Assembly (NCBI GenBank): GCA_964472565.1
Contig: CAYYNB010000038.1
Coordinates: 1-41,618, forward strand
Reading direction: 5' to 3'
DNA: 41,618 nucleotides
Source of the DNA: DATAMF01 sp964472565
GTDB taxonomy: Bacteria; Chloroflexota; Anaerolineae; Aggregatilineales; Aggregatilineaceae
Part shown: one piece after another, positions 15,731 to 25,022 of the stretch
Numbering within the stretch: the first letter of the stretch is position 1
Layout of the letters: each line of letters opens with the position of its first letter
Translations under genes and position numbers: made by a program
Notes under the pieces: generated by a model
Seen by the model: the letters and a program-made list of their open reading frames with translations, nothing else
Told to the model about the DNA's origin: nothing
Databases searched by the model: none

Positions 15731-15885
15731 NNNNNNNNNNNNNNNNNNNNNNNNNNNNNNNNNNNNNNNNNNNNNNNNNNNNNNNNNNNNNNNNNNNNNN
15801 NNNNNNNNNNNNNNNNNNNNNNNNNNNNNNCAATGCTCAATACTTCGTCCGGCCCGTTCACCACGATCCGCGCCTCGAAGTGATG
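15676..15885. other. Assembly gap flanked by an exact 55-bp direct repeat
   Basis: One hundred N (15731-15830) are flanked by identical 55-bp sequences (15676-15730 and 15831-15885). A scaffolder commonly writes 100 N for a gap of unknown size, and identical ends of k-mer length are typical of contigs that actually overlap. Removing 155 bases leaves 8766 coding bases, exactly 2922 codons with no internal stop. However, the site lies in a tandem PAS repeat, so one or more repeat units could be collapsed here. Confidence 0.85.
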
Positions 15886-18800
15886 GGTACCGGAGGGCAG
15901 CGGCAAGCTATATTCAAGGAACTGCATCTGCTGGCTATCGAGCGCCCGCTGAACCGCCTGCTGCACCACCTGGGCAATGTCGAGCGGCAGCACATCAAAG
16001 AGGGTGCGGCCTAACAACTGTTCAACCGGCAGCACCAGCAGGTTTTCTTTATGGGTGGCGTTGATGTCGAGATAGGTCCCCTGGCGATCCATGCGGAACA
16101 TCAGATCAGGGATAGCATCCAGGATGGCACGGCTGCGCGCTTCGCTGTGTTGGAGAGCCAGCACAGCGGCTTTGCTGGCGGTAATGTCGCGCACGATGCA
16201 TAACACTTCGTCCGGGCCATTGACCACCAGCCGCGCCTCGAAGTGATGAGGGCCGGAGGGCAACGTCAGACAGTATTCAAGGAGCTGCATGTGCTGGGTC
16301 GTGAGCACCTGTTCAACCGCCTGCTGGACCGCATCGGCGACATCCGGCGGAACGATTTCACGAATAGGCCGACCAATCATCTGATCGGGGGGCATGACCA
16401 GCAAGTGTTCTTTGCCGACGGCCCGAACATCGATCTGGATACCCGCGCGACTGACGCGGAACATCAGATCGGGGATCGCGTCCAAAATGGCGCGATTGTA
16501 CGCTTCGCTGTGCTGCAAGGCGAGTTCGGCTTCTTTGCGCTGGGTAATATCGACAAAAAAGCTCTGATAGGCCGGTTTACCCAAATAATCGATCTGGTTA
16601 ATGGAGAACAGCACCCATCGCGGCGTGCCGTCTTTGTGAACCAGACGGCATTCAATGTTATGCGGAGCAGAAGCATGATGATACGGTTCGATCTGCACCC
16701 AATCTTCATGGGTCAAGAGCGCGGCGCGGACTTCATCACCATAGGCTAAAATTTCATCGACGGACCGGCCCAGCAAGCCCGCAAAGGCGGAGTTGGCGAA
16801 GATGATCCGGCTATCCTGAAAAATGACAATACCTTGCAGGGAATTCTCGACCACAGTCCGGTAGGCATCGGCGGCGCGCTTGGCTTCAGTGACATCGCGG
16901 ATCAACACCAAAACAATGCCTTCACTGCTTGCCACATAACGGGCTTCAAAGTCACGCAGTTCATCGTTGAGGTGAAGCTGGTAGTTCTGGGTTTGAACTT
17001 CACCGGTGGCGAGGGCCTGGGTGATACAGTGCATTGCCGTAGCGGCAGAGTCGGGGAAAATGTCGTAAACGGACTTATTGAGAAACGTCGCGGGATCATA
17101 CAGCAGGTTTTGGGTGGAGCCTCGGAGATCGACAAAATGCCCTTCCGAATCAAACTGGAACATGATGTCGGGAATGGCATTGAGCAGCGCCCGGTTATGG
17201 GCTTCGCTGCGCCGGAGAGACTGCTCGGTCCAGCGGAGGCCGGTAATTTCAACCGCAATGCCGCCAATCTGCGGCGGGCCATCCTCACGCTCGATCTTAA
17301 ATTTGTGGGTCATAAAACAGCGTTCAACGCCGTTTTTGTCGGTGCGCCACACTTCGTCGATATAAACGCCTTCGGCCAGCGCCTTCCGGTCCCCAGCCAA
17401 CATACTTTCGACCTGCCCGGCTGGGAACTGCCCCGGTCTGCCAAGCGACGCAAGCTCACCGAAGAGATCCTGCATCATGGGGTTGGTCCACACAAGGCGG
17501 CTCTGGTCATCCTTGATAAAGGCCACTGCCGGGAGACGCTGCATAAAAATGGCGAAGGTTTCCTGGACCTCGCGCAGCGCGGCCTGGATTCGTTTGCGCT
17601 CGTCGAGTTCGGCCTGCGCCTGGTGGTATAACATGGCGTTGGTTTTGGAGATGGCAAACTGATGGACCAGCGCCTCAAACAACCGGAAGTGGGTATCGGT
17701 ATAGGCGTTCTCCCGCAGACTGAAAATCTGGACCACACCAATCACCCGCTCTTCGAGTTTAAGGGGGGCCATGATCGCCGAACGGGGCATTTCGTCGGGC
17801 AGATTATCGAGAGCACCCTCGGTCAGGCTGCCGTCTTCGGGAACCAGATAAACTTTCTGAGCGGTACGGAGATGGGCCTGATAATCATTCATGAGCAGCG
17901 CCTGCCCGCTGCGGATAACGCGGCTCTGAGTCCCATGCCCTTCGGGTTCCAGCGGTATCGGCGGGAATTGGGAAACATCGAGGCGCGTTTCGCCATTCCA
18001 GGCGCAGTCGCACCAAATCAATTCTTCATCAGCGTTGTAGGAAGAGACAAAAAGCTGATCACAATCCATAACGCTCTTGAGGAGGGCGCGCAGCAGGGGG
18101 TAGATCACCTCAAGATCGAGGGTTTCGCTGAGACGCTGCCCCGCTTCGTAGAGCAGCCCGACTTCGAGACTAAGCTGGCGCAGTTCGTCTTCGGCCTGTT
18201 TGCTGGCTGAGACATCACGCGTGATCGAGCCAAAAAAGGTCGTTGGTTCAGCGGGAATGGGAAACAGCGAACTCTGTACGCTGCGGCGCTGGCCGTTGGG
18301 AAGCGGGACATCATTTTCGACAAGCACATACTGGTGGGCCGCATCACGGGAGAGATAATCGACCATGCGCTGTTCGAGACTGGCACGAGTTGCAGGGGTC
18401 TGGAGTTCGGGCGGCAGGGTGCGGAACTGGTAATCGGCTAAATTCTGGCCGACTATTTCGGCGCGCTTCAGCCCGGTGATCTGTTCCTGGGCTTTGTTCC
18501 ATTCGATCACGATCCCCTGGGCATCGAGGAGCATAATGCCGTCGGTAGAATGTTCGATGATGCTGCGGAATTTCTGATCGCTTTGGCGCAAAGCCCGTTC
18601 GCTACGTTTGCGCAGGGTTACATCGTGAATAACGGCCTGGATCGCGGGGTGATCCTGATAGGTGGTCTGGATGCCTGAAATTTCGACATCGAGCACACCC
18701 CCATCCAGGCGCACAATCTGCATTTCAACCGGGGACAGATCGGAAGGGCTTATACTACGGAAACGCAACTGGAGAAGAGGCAGCGAGTCGGGATGGACAA

Positions 18801-19527
18801 AAGCAGCAATATCGCGCCCCACAACCTGATCGAGGCTGGTCGCGCCAAACAACTGCAAGCCGACGGGGTTGGTATAAACCAGGCGGTTGCCGACGGAAAG
18901 CGTAATGGCGACGGGGGACAACTCAACAAGCTGGCGATAACGGGAAAAACTGTCGAGCAGTTCGGCCTGACGATCCTTTTCGATCTGGTTACGGTGCCAT
19001 GTACCGAGGATCACCAGCAGCGTGATATTCAGTAAAAAACCGCTCCACCCTTCGTCCAAAAATATCCGAACCGATTCACCGATCATCAAATACATGGTGA
19101 TGATTTCGATAAAAAAGAGGAGCACGGTTGCCCGCATGGAAAGCAGCATACTGCTGAGGAGGATGGGCAGCGCCATGTAGACCAGAAAGAAGCGATCCTG
19201 CGGACGCGATACCGGCAAGGCCAACGACCAAATCCCCACGAGAGTCGCCAGGACGAGCAGATAGGCTCCTATTTTGTAACGGGGCGTGCGGCTGAAGAGA
19301 TAGCCAACGAACAGCAGCAGCAAACTTACGGCAGTGAGCCAAAAATCCTGACTACCCCAAAAGGCGGAACCAATAATGAACCATTCGAAAAGAATTCCCA
19401 ACAGGACGCCCAGCAGCATAATCGTCAGCAGCAAGGCGGCAGTCAACTGGGCATAACGCCGTTCAACCAGGGGAAGCGTATCCGGGGGGCGTGTGCAGTG
19501 ATCCCAGAGGGAGGATATGGTATTCAT
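15831..19527 (-). CDS. Giant sensor histidine kinase, N-terminal part (membrane domain, PAS, PAS, GAF, five PAS)
   Basis: This is the start of the same gene. It begins at ATG 19527 with a membrane domain of about six hydrophobic helices (residues 27-175) on the cytoplasmic side of a 20-residue leader. Then come PAS (about 195-305), PAS (318-440), GAF (455-635), and five more PAS domains (about 650-775, 782-900, 900-1020, 1025-1140, and 1145 into the gap). The last PAS units are close repeats sharing LQHSEA, RAILDAIPDLMFR, HHFEAR and VVNGPDEVL. PAS and GAF domains bind small ligands, haem, flavin or cyclic nucleotides, but no cofactor residue is obvious. The gene has no kinase module before the gap. 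GGAGG lies inside the coding start, and the upstream DNA is very AT-rich. Confidence 0.9.
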
Positions 19528-19572
19528 AGGGCACCCATAAGATTAAGGTAGCATAAAGCACTACCTCTTCTT

Positions 19573-19578
19573 ATTATA
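19573..19578 (-). promoter_or_regulatory. Candidate -10 of the giant kinase gene
   Basis: A perfect TATAAT reads on the minus strand about 46 bases upstream of the ATG, in a strongly AT-rich stretch (19565-19625). A -35 is unclear: TTTTAT at spacing 17 or TTGTTT at spacing 20 are the options. Confidence 0.4.
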
Positions 19579-19622
19579 CTTTATAAATAATGTTTATAAA
19601 AACAAAATTGAATAATTTTTCA

Positions 19623-19721
19623 TAAGGCTACGCCAATATTTTCTTTACCCCATTGCCCCTTCCCTGAGGGAAGGGGAGTCAAACCCCAGGATGGGGGAAT
19701 TATTTTCTTGGATCGGCCTAA
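19623..19721 (+). repeat. MITE-like dispersed repeat, copy 2
   Basis: This 99-bp element matches the copy at 9906-9976 at both ends: the 16-bp ATTTTCTTTACCCCAT near the left and an exact 28-bp stretch at the right (19694-19721). The middle differs, with an insertion holding the palindrome CCCCTTCCCT-G-AGGGAAGGGG (19636-19656). Terminal inverted repeats are imperfect. The two copies bracket the pilin and giant kinase genes, in the same orientation. Confidence 0.6.
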
Positions 19722-19747
19722 AACAGCCCGGTGGAGGGCCGGGCTGT
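19719..19747 (-). terminator. Terminator of the beta-CASP nuclease gene
   Basis: A perfect 9-bp stem (19723-19731 with 19739-19747, loop TGGAGGG) lies 19 bases beyond the stop. On the minus strand it is followed by TTTT, which comes from the end of the MITE-like repeat. The repeat may thus supply part of the terminator. Confidence 0.7.
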
Positions 19748-19766
19748 GCGGAAATCAGAGCGAAAA

Positions 19767-21167
19767 TCAGATAACAAATCCCTGGTGCAGGTCGGGAATG
19801 GTGACGTTTTCGTAGCCCACCTCCGTTGCCAGACTCTGGGCTAAGGCGGTGAAGGATTCATCTTCGCCATGCACGAGGAAGGTTCGCTGGGGACGTTTGG
19901 TGATGGCTCTGGCCCAGGCGAGCAGTTCATCCCGATCCGCATGGCCCGAAAACCCATTGAGAACTTCGATATGGGCGCGAACATCGTGCTCTTCGCCGAA
20001 AATCTTCACCACAGGTTCATGCTCGACAAGACGGCGGCCCAGAGTGTCGGGGGCCTGCCACCCGACGATCAGAATGGTGTTGTTGGGATCGCCGATCCGG
20101 TTGCGGAGATGGTGCAAAATGCGGCCTGTTTCAGCCATGCCGCTGGCGCTGATGACGATAAACGGATCGCGCTTGAAGTTGAGTTCCTTACTTTCCTGAG
20201 TCGAATGGGTGTAGTGAAGCTGTTCAAAGCCAAACGGATCGCCGTTTTCGAGCATAAACTGGCGGATTTCAGCGTCGTAGGCTTCAGGGTGGAGCCGGAA
20301 AACCGCCGTCGAGTTGACGGCAAGAGGGCTGTCTACATAAATGGGAATGGGCGGGATGTCGGCCTGATTGATGAGGCGGTGCAGGGTGTAGACCAACTGT
20401 TGGGTGCGTCCGACAGCAAAGGAGGGGATGATGATCGCGCCGCCGCGTTTATAGGTATCCTTGATGATCTTTTCGAGGCGCTTTTCCGAGTCTTCATAGG
20501 GTTCGTGCAGGCGGTTGCCGTAGGTGCTTTCGAGGATCAGCACATCGGCATGATCGACGGTTTCGGGATCGCGGATGATGGGAATACCCTCACGGCCCAA
20601 GTCACCGCTGAAGACCAGGCGCACATCACGCCCGGCGTCGCGATCTTCGATGTCGAGCACCACGATAGCGCTACCCAGCATATGACCGGCATCGATGAAG
20701 GTGACATAAACGCCGGGGGAAATTTCGCGCTGACGGTGGTAGCCGATGGCGTTGAAATATTCGAGGCTGTTGACCGCGTCTTCTACGGTATAGAGCGGTT
20801 CCACCGGGGGTTCAGCGCGGCGGGAGCCTTTTTTGTTGACAAATTCGGCGTCTTTTTCCTGGATATGCCCGCTGTCCATAAGCATGGTGGAGCAGAGATC
20901 GCGGGTGGCGAAGGTGCAGACAATATCACCCCGGAAACCGCTCTTGACGAGGTTGGGAATATTGCCGCTGTGGTCGATGTGCGCGTGGCTGAGCACCAGC
21001 ACATCCACCCGTGAGGCGTCGAAGGGCAGATTACGATTGCGCTCGAATGAGGCCTGTCGCGGTCCCTGGTAGAGGCCGCAGTCCAGCAAAATGCGCTGAC
21101 CGTTGACTTCAATGAGATGCTGCGTACCTGTCACCGTACGCGCCGCGCCATGAAACGTGATTTTCAT
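19767..21167 (-). CDS. Metallo-beta-lactamase/beta-CASP family RNA-processing nuclease
   Basis: The 466-residue protein belongs to the CPSF-like beta-CASP nucleases, which cut or degrade RNA with two zinc ions. The metal motif HAHIDHSG is at residues 61-68, GHMLGS and FSGDLG follow in the lactamase half, and the beta-CASP insert contains the ESTYGNR and PSFAVGRTQQ segments. The C-terminal part has the RMMBL pattern NGFSGHADRDELL and FLVHGE. The length is normal. It starts at ATG 21167 and is a single-gene unit with its own terminator. RNA decay or 3' processing is the likely role. The exact substrate cannot be read. Confidence 0.92.
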   Translation of the reverse strand: MKITFHGAARTVTGTQHLIEVNGQRILLDCGLYQGPRQASFERNRNLPFDASRVDVLVLSHAHIDHSGNIPNLVKSGFRGDIVCTFATRDLCSTMLMDSGHIQEKDAEFVNKKGSRRAEPPVEPLYTVEDAVNSLEYFNAIGYHRQREISPGVYVTFIDAGHMLGSAIVVLDIEDRDAGRDVRLVFSGDLGREGIPIIRDPETVDHADVLILESTYGNRLHEPYEDSEKRLEKIIKDTYKRGGAIIIPSFAVGRTQQLVYTLHRLINQADIPPIPIYVDSPLAVNSTAVFRLHPEAYDAEIRQFMLENGDPFGFEQLHYTHSTQESKELNFKRDPFIVISASGMAETGRILHHLRNRIGDPNNTILIVGWQAPDTLGRRLVEHEPVVKIFGEEHDVRAHIEVLNGFSGHADRDELLAWARAITKRPQRTFLVHGEDESFTALAQSLATEVGYENVTIPDLHQGFVI

Positions 21168-21222
21168 AGGTCAAACCCCCGTTGGTTGTTAACCAAACTT
21201 AGTCTACCGTTGGAAAAAAGCC

Positions 21223-22362
21223 TCACTGCCGGTGCAGTAAAGCCAGCAATTCAGCGCCATATTCCGCGCGCCGCCAGGGACCCAGCCCTGGGATGTTTTC
21301 TAATTCTTCTAAGGTTTTGGGAACACGCCGCGCCAACGCCCACATGGTGCCGCGCGGGATGATCACATCGGATTCGACACCGCGTTCGGCGGCACGGGTT
21401 TTACGCCATTCGTGGAGCGCTTCGTAACGAAGCTGCACGTCGGGATCGATGGGCTGGCGCAAACGCGGCGGACGTGGTACCGGCGCGACACGCCCCCGCC
21501 CGATGGCCTGGATCAACTGGTCGCCATAGGTGCGGACCAGCGAAGCGGACAGCCCTTTGACCGCGTACAGGTCTTCCAGGCGGCGCGGCGCGATCCGGGC
21601 CAGTTCGACGATCACCTGATCACTGAACACTTTGAAGGGCGGCGTATTGCGGCGGCGGGCCAGTTCGTCGCGCAGAAGATAAAGCTCGCGAACCAGGGCC
21701 AACTGATTACGCTTGAGGTCCTGAATCTGGCCGATACGCCAGAAGCCCTCCGGGTCAAAATGATGTTCAGCGGGCGCAAGGTTGGGCAGATCGGCAAAAA
21801 TTTCGCGGGCTTCTTCCAACCGCCCCGCCTTTTCTAACTCGTTCACCAGACGGTCCCGCAGATCGGGCAGATAGTGGGTATCCATCTGGGCGTAGAGCAG
21901 CAGATTGGGCGGCAGCGGACGCTCGGACCAGTCGGCCCGCTGGTATTTTTTATCGACCAGGATGCCGAACTGCTCGGCCAGAATGTTGCCCAGGCCGACT
22001 TTCTCCCAGCCGCAGATGCGCGCCGCCAGCATGGTATCGAACACGCTGCTGAAGGTGAATTTAAAATCGCGTTTGAGGGTGATAATGTCGTATTCGGCGG
22101 CATGGAACACAATTTCAACCGACGGGTCGGCCAACAGTTCCCCCAATGGATTCAGATTGTCGAGCGCGAGAGGGTCTACAATGAAGTCTTGTTCACGCGT
22201 CGAAAGCTGGACGAGACAAACACGCTCGTAGTAGGCAAAAAGGCTGTTCGATTCAGTATCGACAGCCAGCAGCGATTGGTTGCGGATACGATCCACCAAG
22301 CGCCGTAATTCCGTCGTGCGCCGAATGTAATCGGCAGGTTTTAGCTCGGACTTCACAACCAT
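21223..22362 (-). CDS. rnd: Ribonuclease D
   Basis: This DEDD-family 3'-5' exoribonuclease trims tRNA and other small RNAs. Visible catalytic residues are Asp35 and Glu37 (VDTESN), Asp92 (FHAAEYD) and the Y157-x3-D161 pair (YAQMD) that defines the DEDDy subgroup. Two HRDC-type helical domains follow, at about residues 215-290 and 305-378, as in the full-length enzyme (379 residues here). Its ATG overlaps the end of corA by ten bases, so the two are co-translated. Two RNA nucleases are thus adjacent on this strand, with 55 bases between them. Confidence 0.93.
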   Translation of the reverse strand: MVVKSELKPADYIRRTTELRRLVDRIRNQSLLAVDTESNSLFAYYERVCLVQLSTREQDFIVDPLALDNLNPLGELLADPSVEIVFHAAEYDIITLKRDFKFTFSSVFDTMLAARICGWEKVGLGNILAEQFGILVDKKYQRADWSERPLPPNLLLYAQMDTHYLPDLRDRLVNELEKAGRLEEAREIFADLPNLAPAEHHFDPEGFWRIGQIQDLKRNQLALVRELYLLRDELARRRNTPPFKVFSDQVIVELARIAPRRLEDLYAVKGLSASLVRTYGDQLIQAIGRGRVAPVPRPPRLRQPIDPDVQLRYEALHEWRKTRAAERGVESDVIIPRGTMWALARRVPKTLEELENIPGLGPWRRAEYGAELLALLHRQ

Positions 22363-23270
22363 CCTCGATGACGAAAGTAGAGAAGCATTGAAATCCCAAT
22401 GCCAAACATCATACAGACCACAATGGCAAAACCGTTGGGATGATCCTGGAACGGCAGGCCGACATTCATCCCAAACACACCGCTCACCAGTGTCAGCGGC
22501 AGCATGATCACCGAAATCACAGTCAGAATCTGGATCACTTCGTTCAGGCGGTATGTCACCAGAGTCGCCGCCGTGTCGGACAGACCGTTGATCACTTCCA
22601 GGTGGTCTTCCACAATATCATACGCTTTGCGCAAATGGTCAAGAATGTCGCCAAAATACACATCCAGGTCTTCGCGGATAAAGGGACGATCCACATTTTC
22701 GAGATTTTCCACAATGGAAATCTGGGGGCGAATGATGCGGCGCAGCGCAATAATATCACGCCGGATAAATGACAAGTCCTGCATGACTTTACGCGAGTCC
22801 TGCTCAAAAATTTCTTCTTCCAACTCGCGGATATTGGCGTCAACTTTGTATAAGATCGGCAGAATATAGTCCACCAGACGGTCGATGACGCCGTAAAAAA
22901 TTTTACTGGCCCCCCGCCCCATAAACTGATCGCGCACGGGTTCGTTGCTCTGGCACTGCTCAAAAAAGTGGCGCAGGGTTTTAAGCGAGCCATCGCTGAC
23001 CGTGATCAGATAATTGGTGCCGACAAACAGATCCACCTCAGAGGCGCGGCTGATGCGCTGCACGGGGTCCCAGAGCGGGAAATGCATCACCACAAAAAGG
23101 TAATCTTCGTACTCGTCGATTTTGGGGCGTTCGATACGGCTTTGCAGGTCTTCCAGGTCCAGGGGATGGAAATGGGGATAAGTACCCTGCAAGACCTGAA
23201 TGTCCTGCGGTGTGATCCGTTCAATGTTGGTCCACGTGATTCGGCCATGTTTGATCGTCTGAATTGCCAT
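22353..23270 (-). CDS. corA: CorA-family magnesium/divalent cation channel
   Basis: The 305-residue protein has the long cytoplasmic funnel domain with its acidic helices (ANIRELEEEIFEQDSRKVMQDLSFIRRDIIALRRII), then two transmembrane helices at the C-terminus. The family signature GMN is present after the first helix (VSGVFGMNVGLPF). The family forms pentameric channels for Mg2+ and Co2+. A longer frame opens with TTG at 23306, but the ATG at 23270 gives the usual N-terminus, so I start there. The gene ends inside the start of rnd. Confidence 0.92.
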   Translation of the reverse strand: MAIQTIKHGRITWTNIERITPQDIQVLQGTYPHFHPLDLEDLQSRIERPKIDEYEDYLFVVMHFPLWDPVQRISRASEVDLFVGTNYLITVSDGSLKTLRHFFEQCQSNEPVRDQFMGRGASKIFYGVIDRLVDYILPILYKVDANIRELEEEIFEQDSRKVMQDLSFIRRDIIALRRIIRPQISIVENLENVDRPFIREDLDVYFGDILDHLRKAYDIVEDHLEVINGLSDTAATLVTYRLNEVIQILTVISVIMLPLTLVSGVFGMNVGLPFQDHPNGFAIVVCMMFGIGISMLLYFRHRGWL

Positions 23271-23359
23271 AGAGCTAATTATGGCGTGACGTGGGCGCGG
23301 CGGCAAGCAATTGGGATAGGCAGATTGACAGATTAAATTGGTGGGCGGATCAACAACAT

Positions 23360-23389
23360 AGTATACCGCGCCGCTCCCTAACGCCTCAA
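23360..23389 (-). promoter_or_regulatory. Candidate promoter of corA-rnd
   Basis: On the minus strand TTGAGG (23389-23384) and TATACT (23365-23360) are spaced 18 bp, about 90 bases before the corA ATG. The match is reasonable but not perfect. Confidence 0.5.
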
Positions 23390-23460
23390 ATTTTCGGTGA
23401 ATTGGGGCGGGCGTGGTGAGGCATAATCAGCGGGTACGTGGCTATTGTGCGGAGGGGAAA

Positions 23461-24423
23461 ATGCTCCAGATTACGGAAGCGGTACTGAAGGCGGGAGCGG
23501 CGCAGTTTACGCTCGACACGGCACAACTTCGGCTGCTGGAACGGGGCGGCGCGCCGGATGGGGTGGTGTATGAAGGACAACAGGGCGAACAAACCGTATT
23601 TTTGAAGTTTATGCCGGTCGAGCCGGATCAACTGCATATCACACGTGAGAAGATCGAGTTTGTGAATTATCTGCGGGCGGGCGGTGTGCGGGTGCTGGCG
23701 TATGTGCCGTCAGCGAGCGGGCAAATGGTCGAATGTGTGGAAGAGGTCGGGCAGTCCTGGGCAGTGACAACCACCCTGAAAGCGCCGGGGCGACATCTGA
23801 ATTACCACGATCCAGAGGATTTTAAGCCGGTGTTCTTCCAGCGGTGGGGCGAGTTAATCGGGCAGATGCACGCACTGTCAGCCCGGTATACGGGTGGCAA
23901 GGCGATCAATACCTGGGCCGAAGAACACGCGCTGTTCACGACATGGTGCGCGGATGAAGCAGTAGGTGAAAAATGGCGGCAGTTAGGCGATCACCTGCGG
24001 ACGCTGCCCACCCCGCCGGATGCCTTCGGGCTGATTCACAACGATCCACACGTCGATAATATGCTGGTAGACGATGGACAGTTGACCATGCTGGATTTCG
24101 ACGTGTGCGATCATCACTGGTTCATGACAGACATCGGGATCGCGCTGTTTCACCCGTTCTGGGAACAGCGGCACGCCGCGCCCCGCGTCCGGCTGGCGGT
24201 GGCGGAGACGATGGCAACGAATTTTATGGAAGGCTATCAGCGCGCCTACACGCTGCCGGATGGCTGGCTGGGACGGCTGCATACCTTCCTGAAATACCGC
24301 CAGATGCTGTTTTTTATCGCGCTGGGGCGTGAAGGCGCGATGAATGACTGGATGAAATACACGCTGCGCGATCTGCGGGAAGCCATCGTCAACGATATTC
24401 CGGTGACGGAGTTTACTTTTTAA
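23461..24423 (+). CDS. Aminoglycoside phosphotransferase (APH)-like kinase
   Basis: The 320-residue protein has the APH/choline-kinase fold: the ATP-binding lysine in TVFLKF (Lys49), the catalytic loop LIHNDPHVDNML (residues 191-202, with Asp195 as base and Asn200) and the metal-binding LDFDVCDHHW (211-220, Asp212 and Asp214). These enzymes phosphorylate small hydroxyl compounds, and in environmental genomes they are often not resistance genes. The start is ATG 23461 after GGAGGGG; the longer GTG frame at 23413 lacks such a site. Its end overlaps the converging gene by 11 bases. The substrate is unknown. Confidence 0.85.
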   Translation: MLQITEAVLKAGAAQFTLDTAQLRLLERGGAPDGVVYEGQQGEQTVFLKFMPVEPDQLHITREKIEFVNYLRAGGVRVLAYVPSASGQMVECVEEVGQSWAVTTTLKAPGRHLNYHDPEDFKPVFFQRWGELIGQMHALSARYTGGKAINTWAEEHALFTTWCADEAVGEKWRQLGDHLRTLPTPPDAFGLIHNDPHVDNMLVDDGQLTMLDFDVCDHHWFMTDIGIALFHPFWEQRHAAPRVRLAVAETMATNFMEGYQRAYTLPDGWLGRLHTFLKYRQMLFFIALGREGAMNDWMKYTLRDLREAIVNDIPVTEFTF

Positions 24424-25006
24424 GCGGGTGTAAACCGAACCGCAGCAGATCGCGCTCGATCCCGCGAATGCGGCGCATCCGAATCTGATCCATGCCCGCG
24501 ACAGGCCATGTCACATGATAGAGTGCCTTCGCGGGTTTGGCGTCTTCGGCATAGACTTCGACGCAGAAAAAGTAGGTATCACGCGGGAGACTGCTCTGGC
24601 GCTGTTGGGCGGGGATGGAAGTCTGAATGCGCAGGGTGTCGGGGTTGTCTTCGCGGATAACGACCAGATCGAGAAAACTTTTTTCGGATGGACGGAGTGA
24701 GACAGGAACGGGTTCTTCGGTGACACACCAGTTCAGGTCGAAAAAACTGCGCAGCGGCAGCAGCGTATAATCGGCGCGGCGGATTTCGATCAGCGACCCG
24801 GTGACATGGTGAGCGGTTTTCTGACCCTTGTTGCGCACTTCCAGCCGTATCCAATAACCGGGCGGGTAGTGCTGGCAGAACGGTTCCCGGTTTTTGAAAT
24901 CAACTTCCAACTGCGGCGAACGATACCAGGGCAGAATTTGGGCGAGAATGCCGAGAATAATGGTGGCGACGAGGGTACCCAGGGCGATGATCAATTCCGA
25001 GTCCAT
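24413..25006 (-). CDS. Membrane-anchored protein of unknown function
   Basis: The 197-residue protein has one N-terminal transmembrane helix (residues 5-27, LIIALGTLVATIILGILAQI). A soluble domain with several beta strands and conserved-looking Trp/Pro segments follows, ending in a basic tail (MRMRRIRGIERDLLRFGL). I recognise no family. The ATG at 25006 lies six bases after a GGGGG ribosome binding site; the TTG one codon upstream is too close to it. It starts 16 bases after the stop of the protease gene upstream, and is the last gene of the long operon. Confidence 0.55.
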   Translation of the reverse strand: MDSELIIALGTLVATIILGILAQILPWYRSPQLEVDFKNREPFCQHYPPGYWIRLEVRNKGQKTAHHVTGSLIEIRRADYTLLPLRSFFDLNWCVTEEPVPVSLRPSEKSFLDLVVIREDNPDTLRIQTSIPAQQRQSSLPRDTYFFCVEVYAEDAKPAKALYHVTWPVAGMDQIRMRRIRGIERDLLRFGLHPLKK

Positions 25007-25022
25007 CAATGACCCCCTTTGA

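Noticed and set aside
23270..23306. Longer CorA beginning at TTG 23306
   Set aside because: No Shine-Dalgarno, and the first 12 residues are proline/arginine-rich and unlike the family.
23461..24423. Antibiotic resistance gene (aminoglycoside kinase)
   Set aside because: The catalytic motifs fit the broad APH family, but nothing specific to resistance enzymes is visible and the surrounding genes are ordinary.
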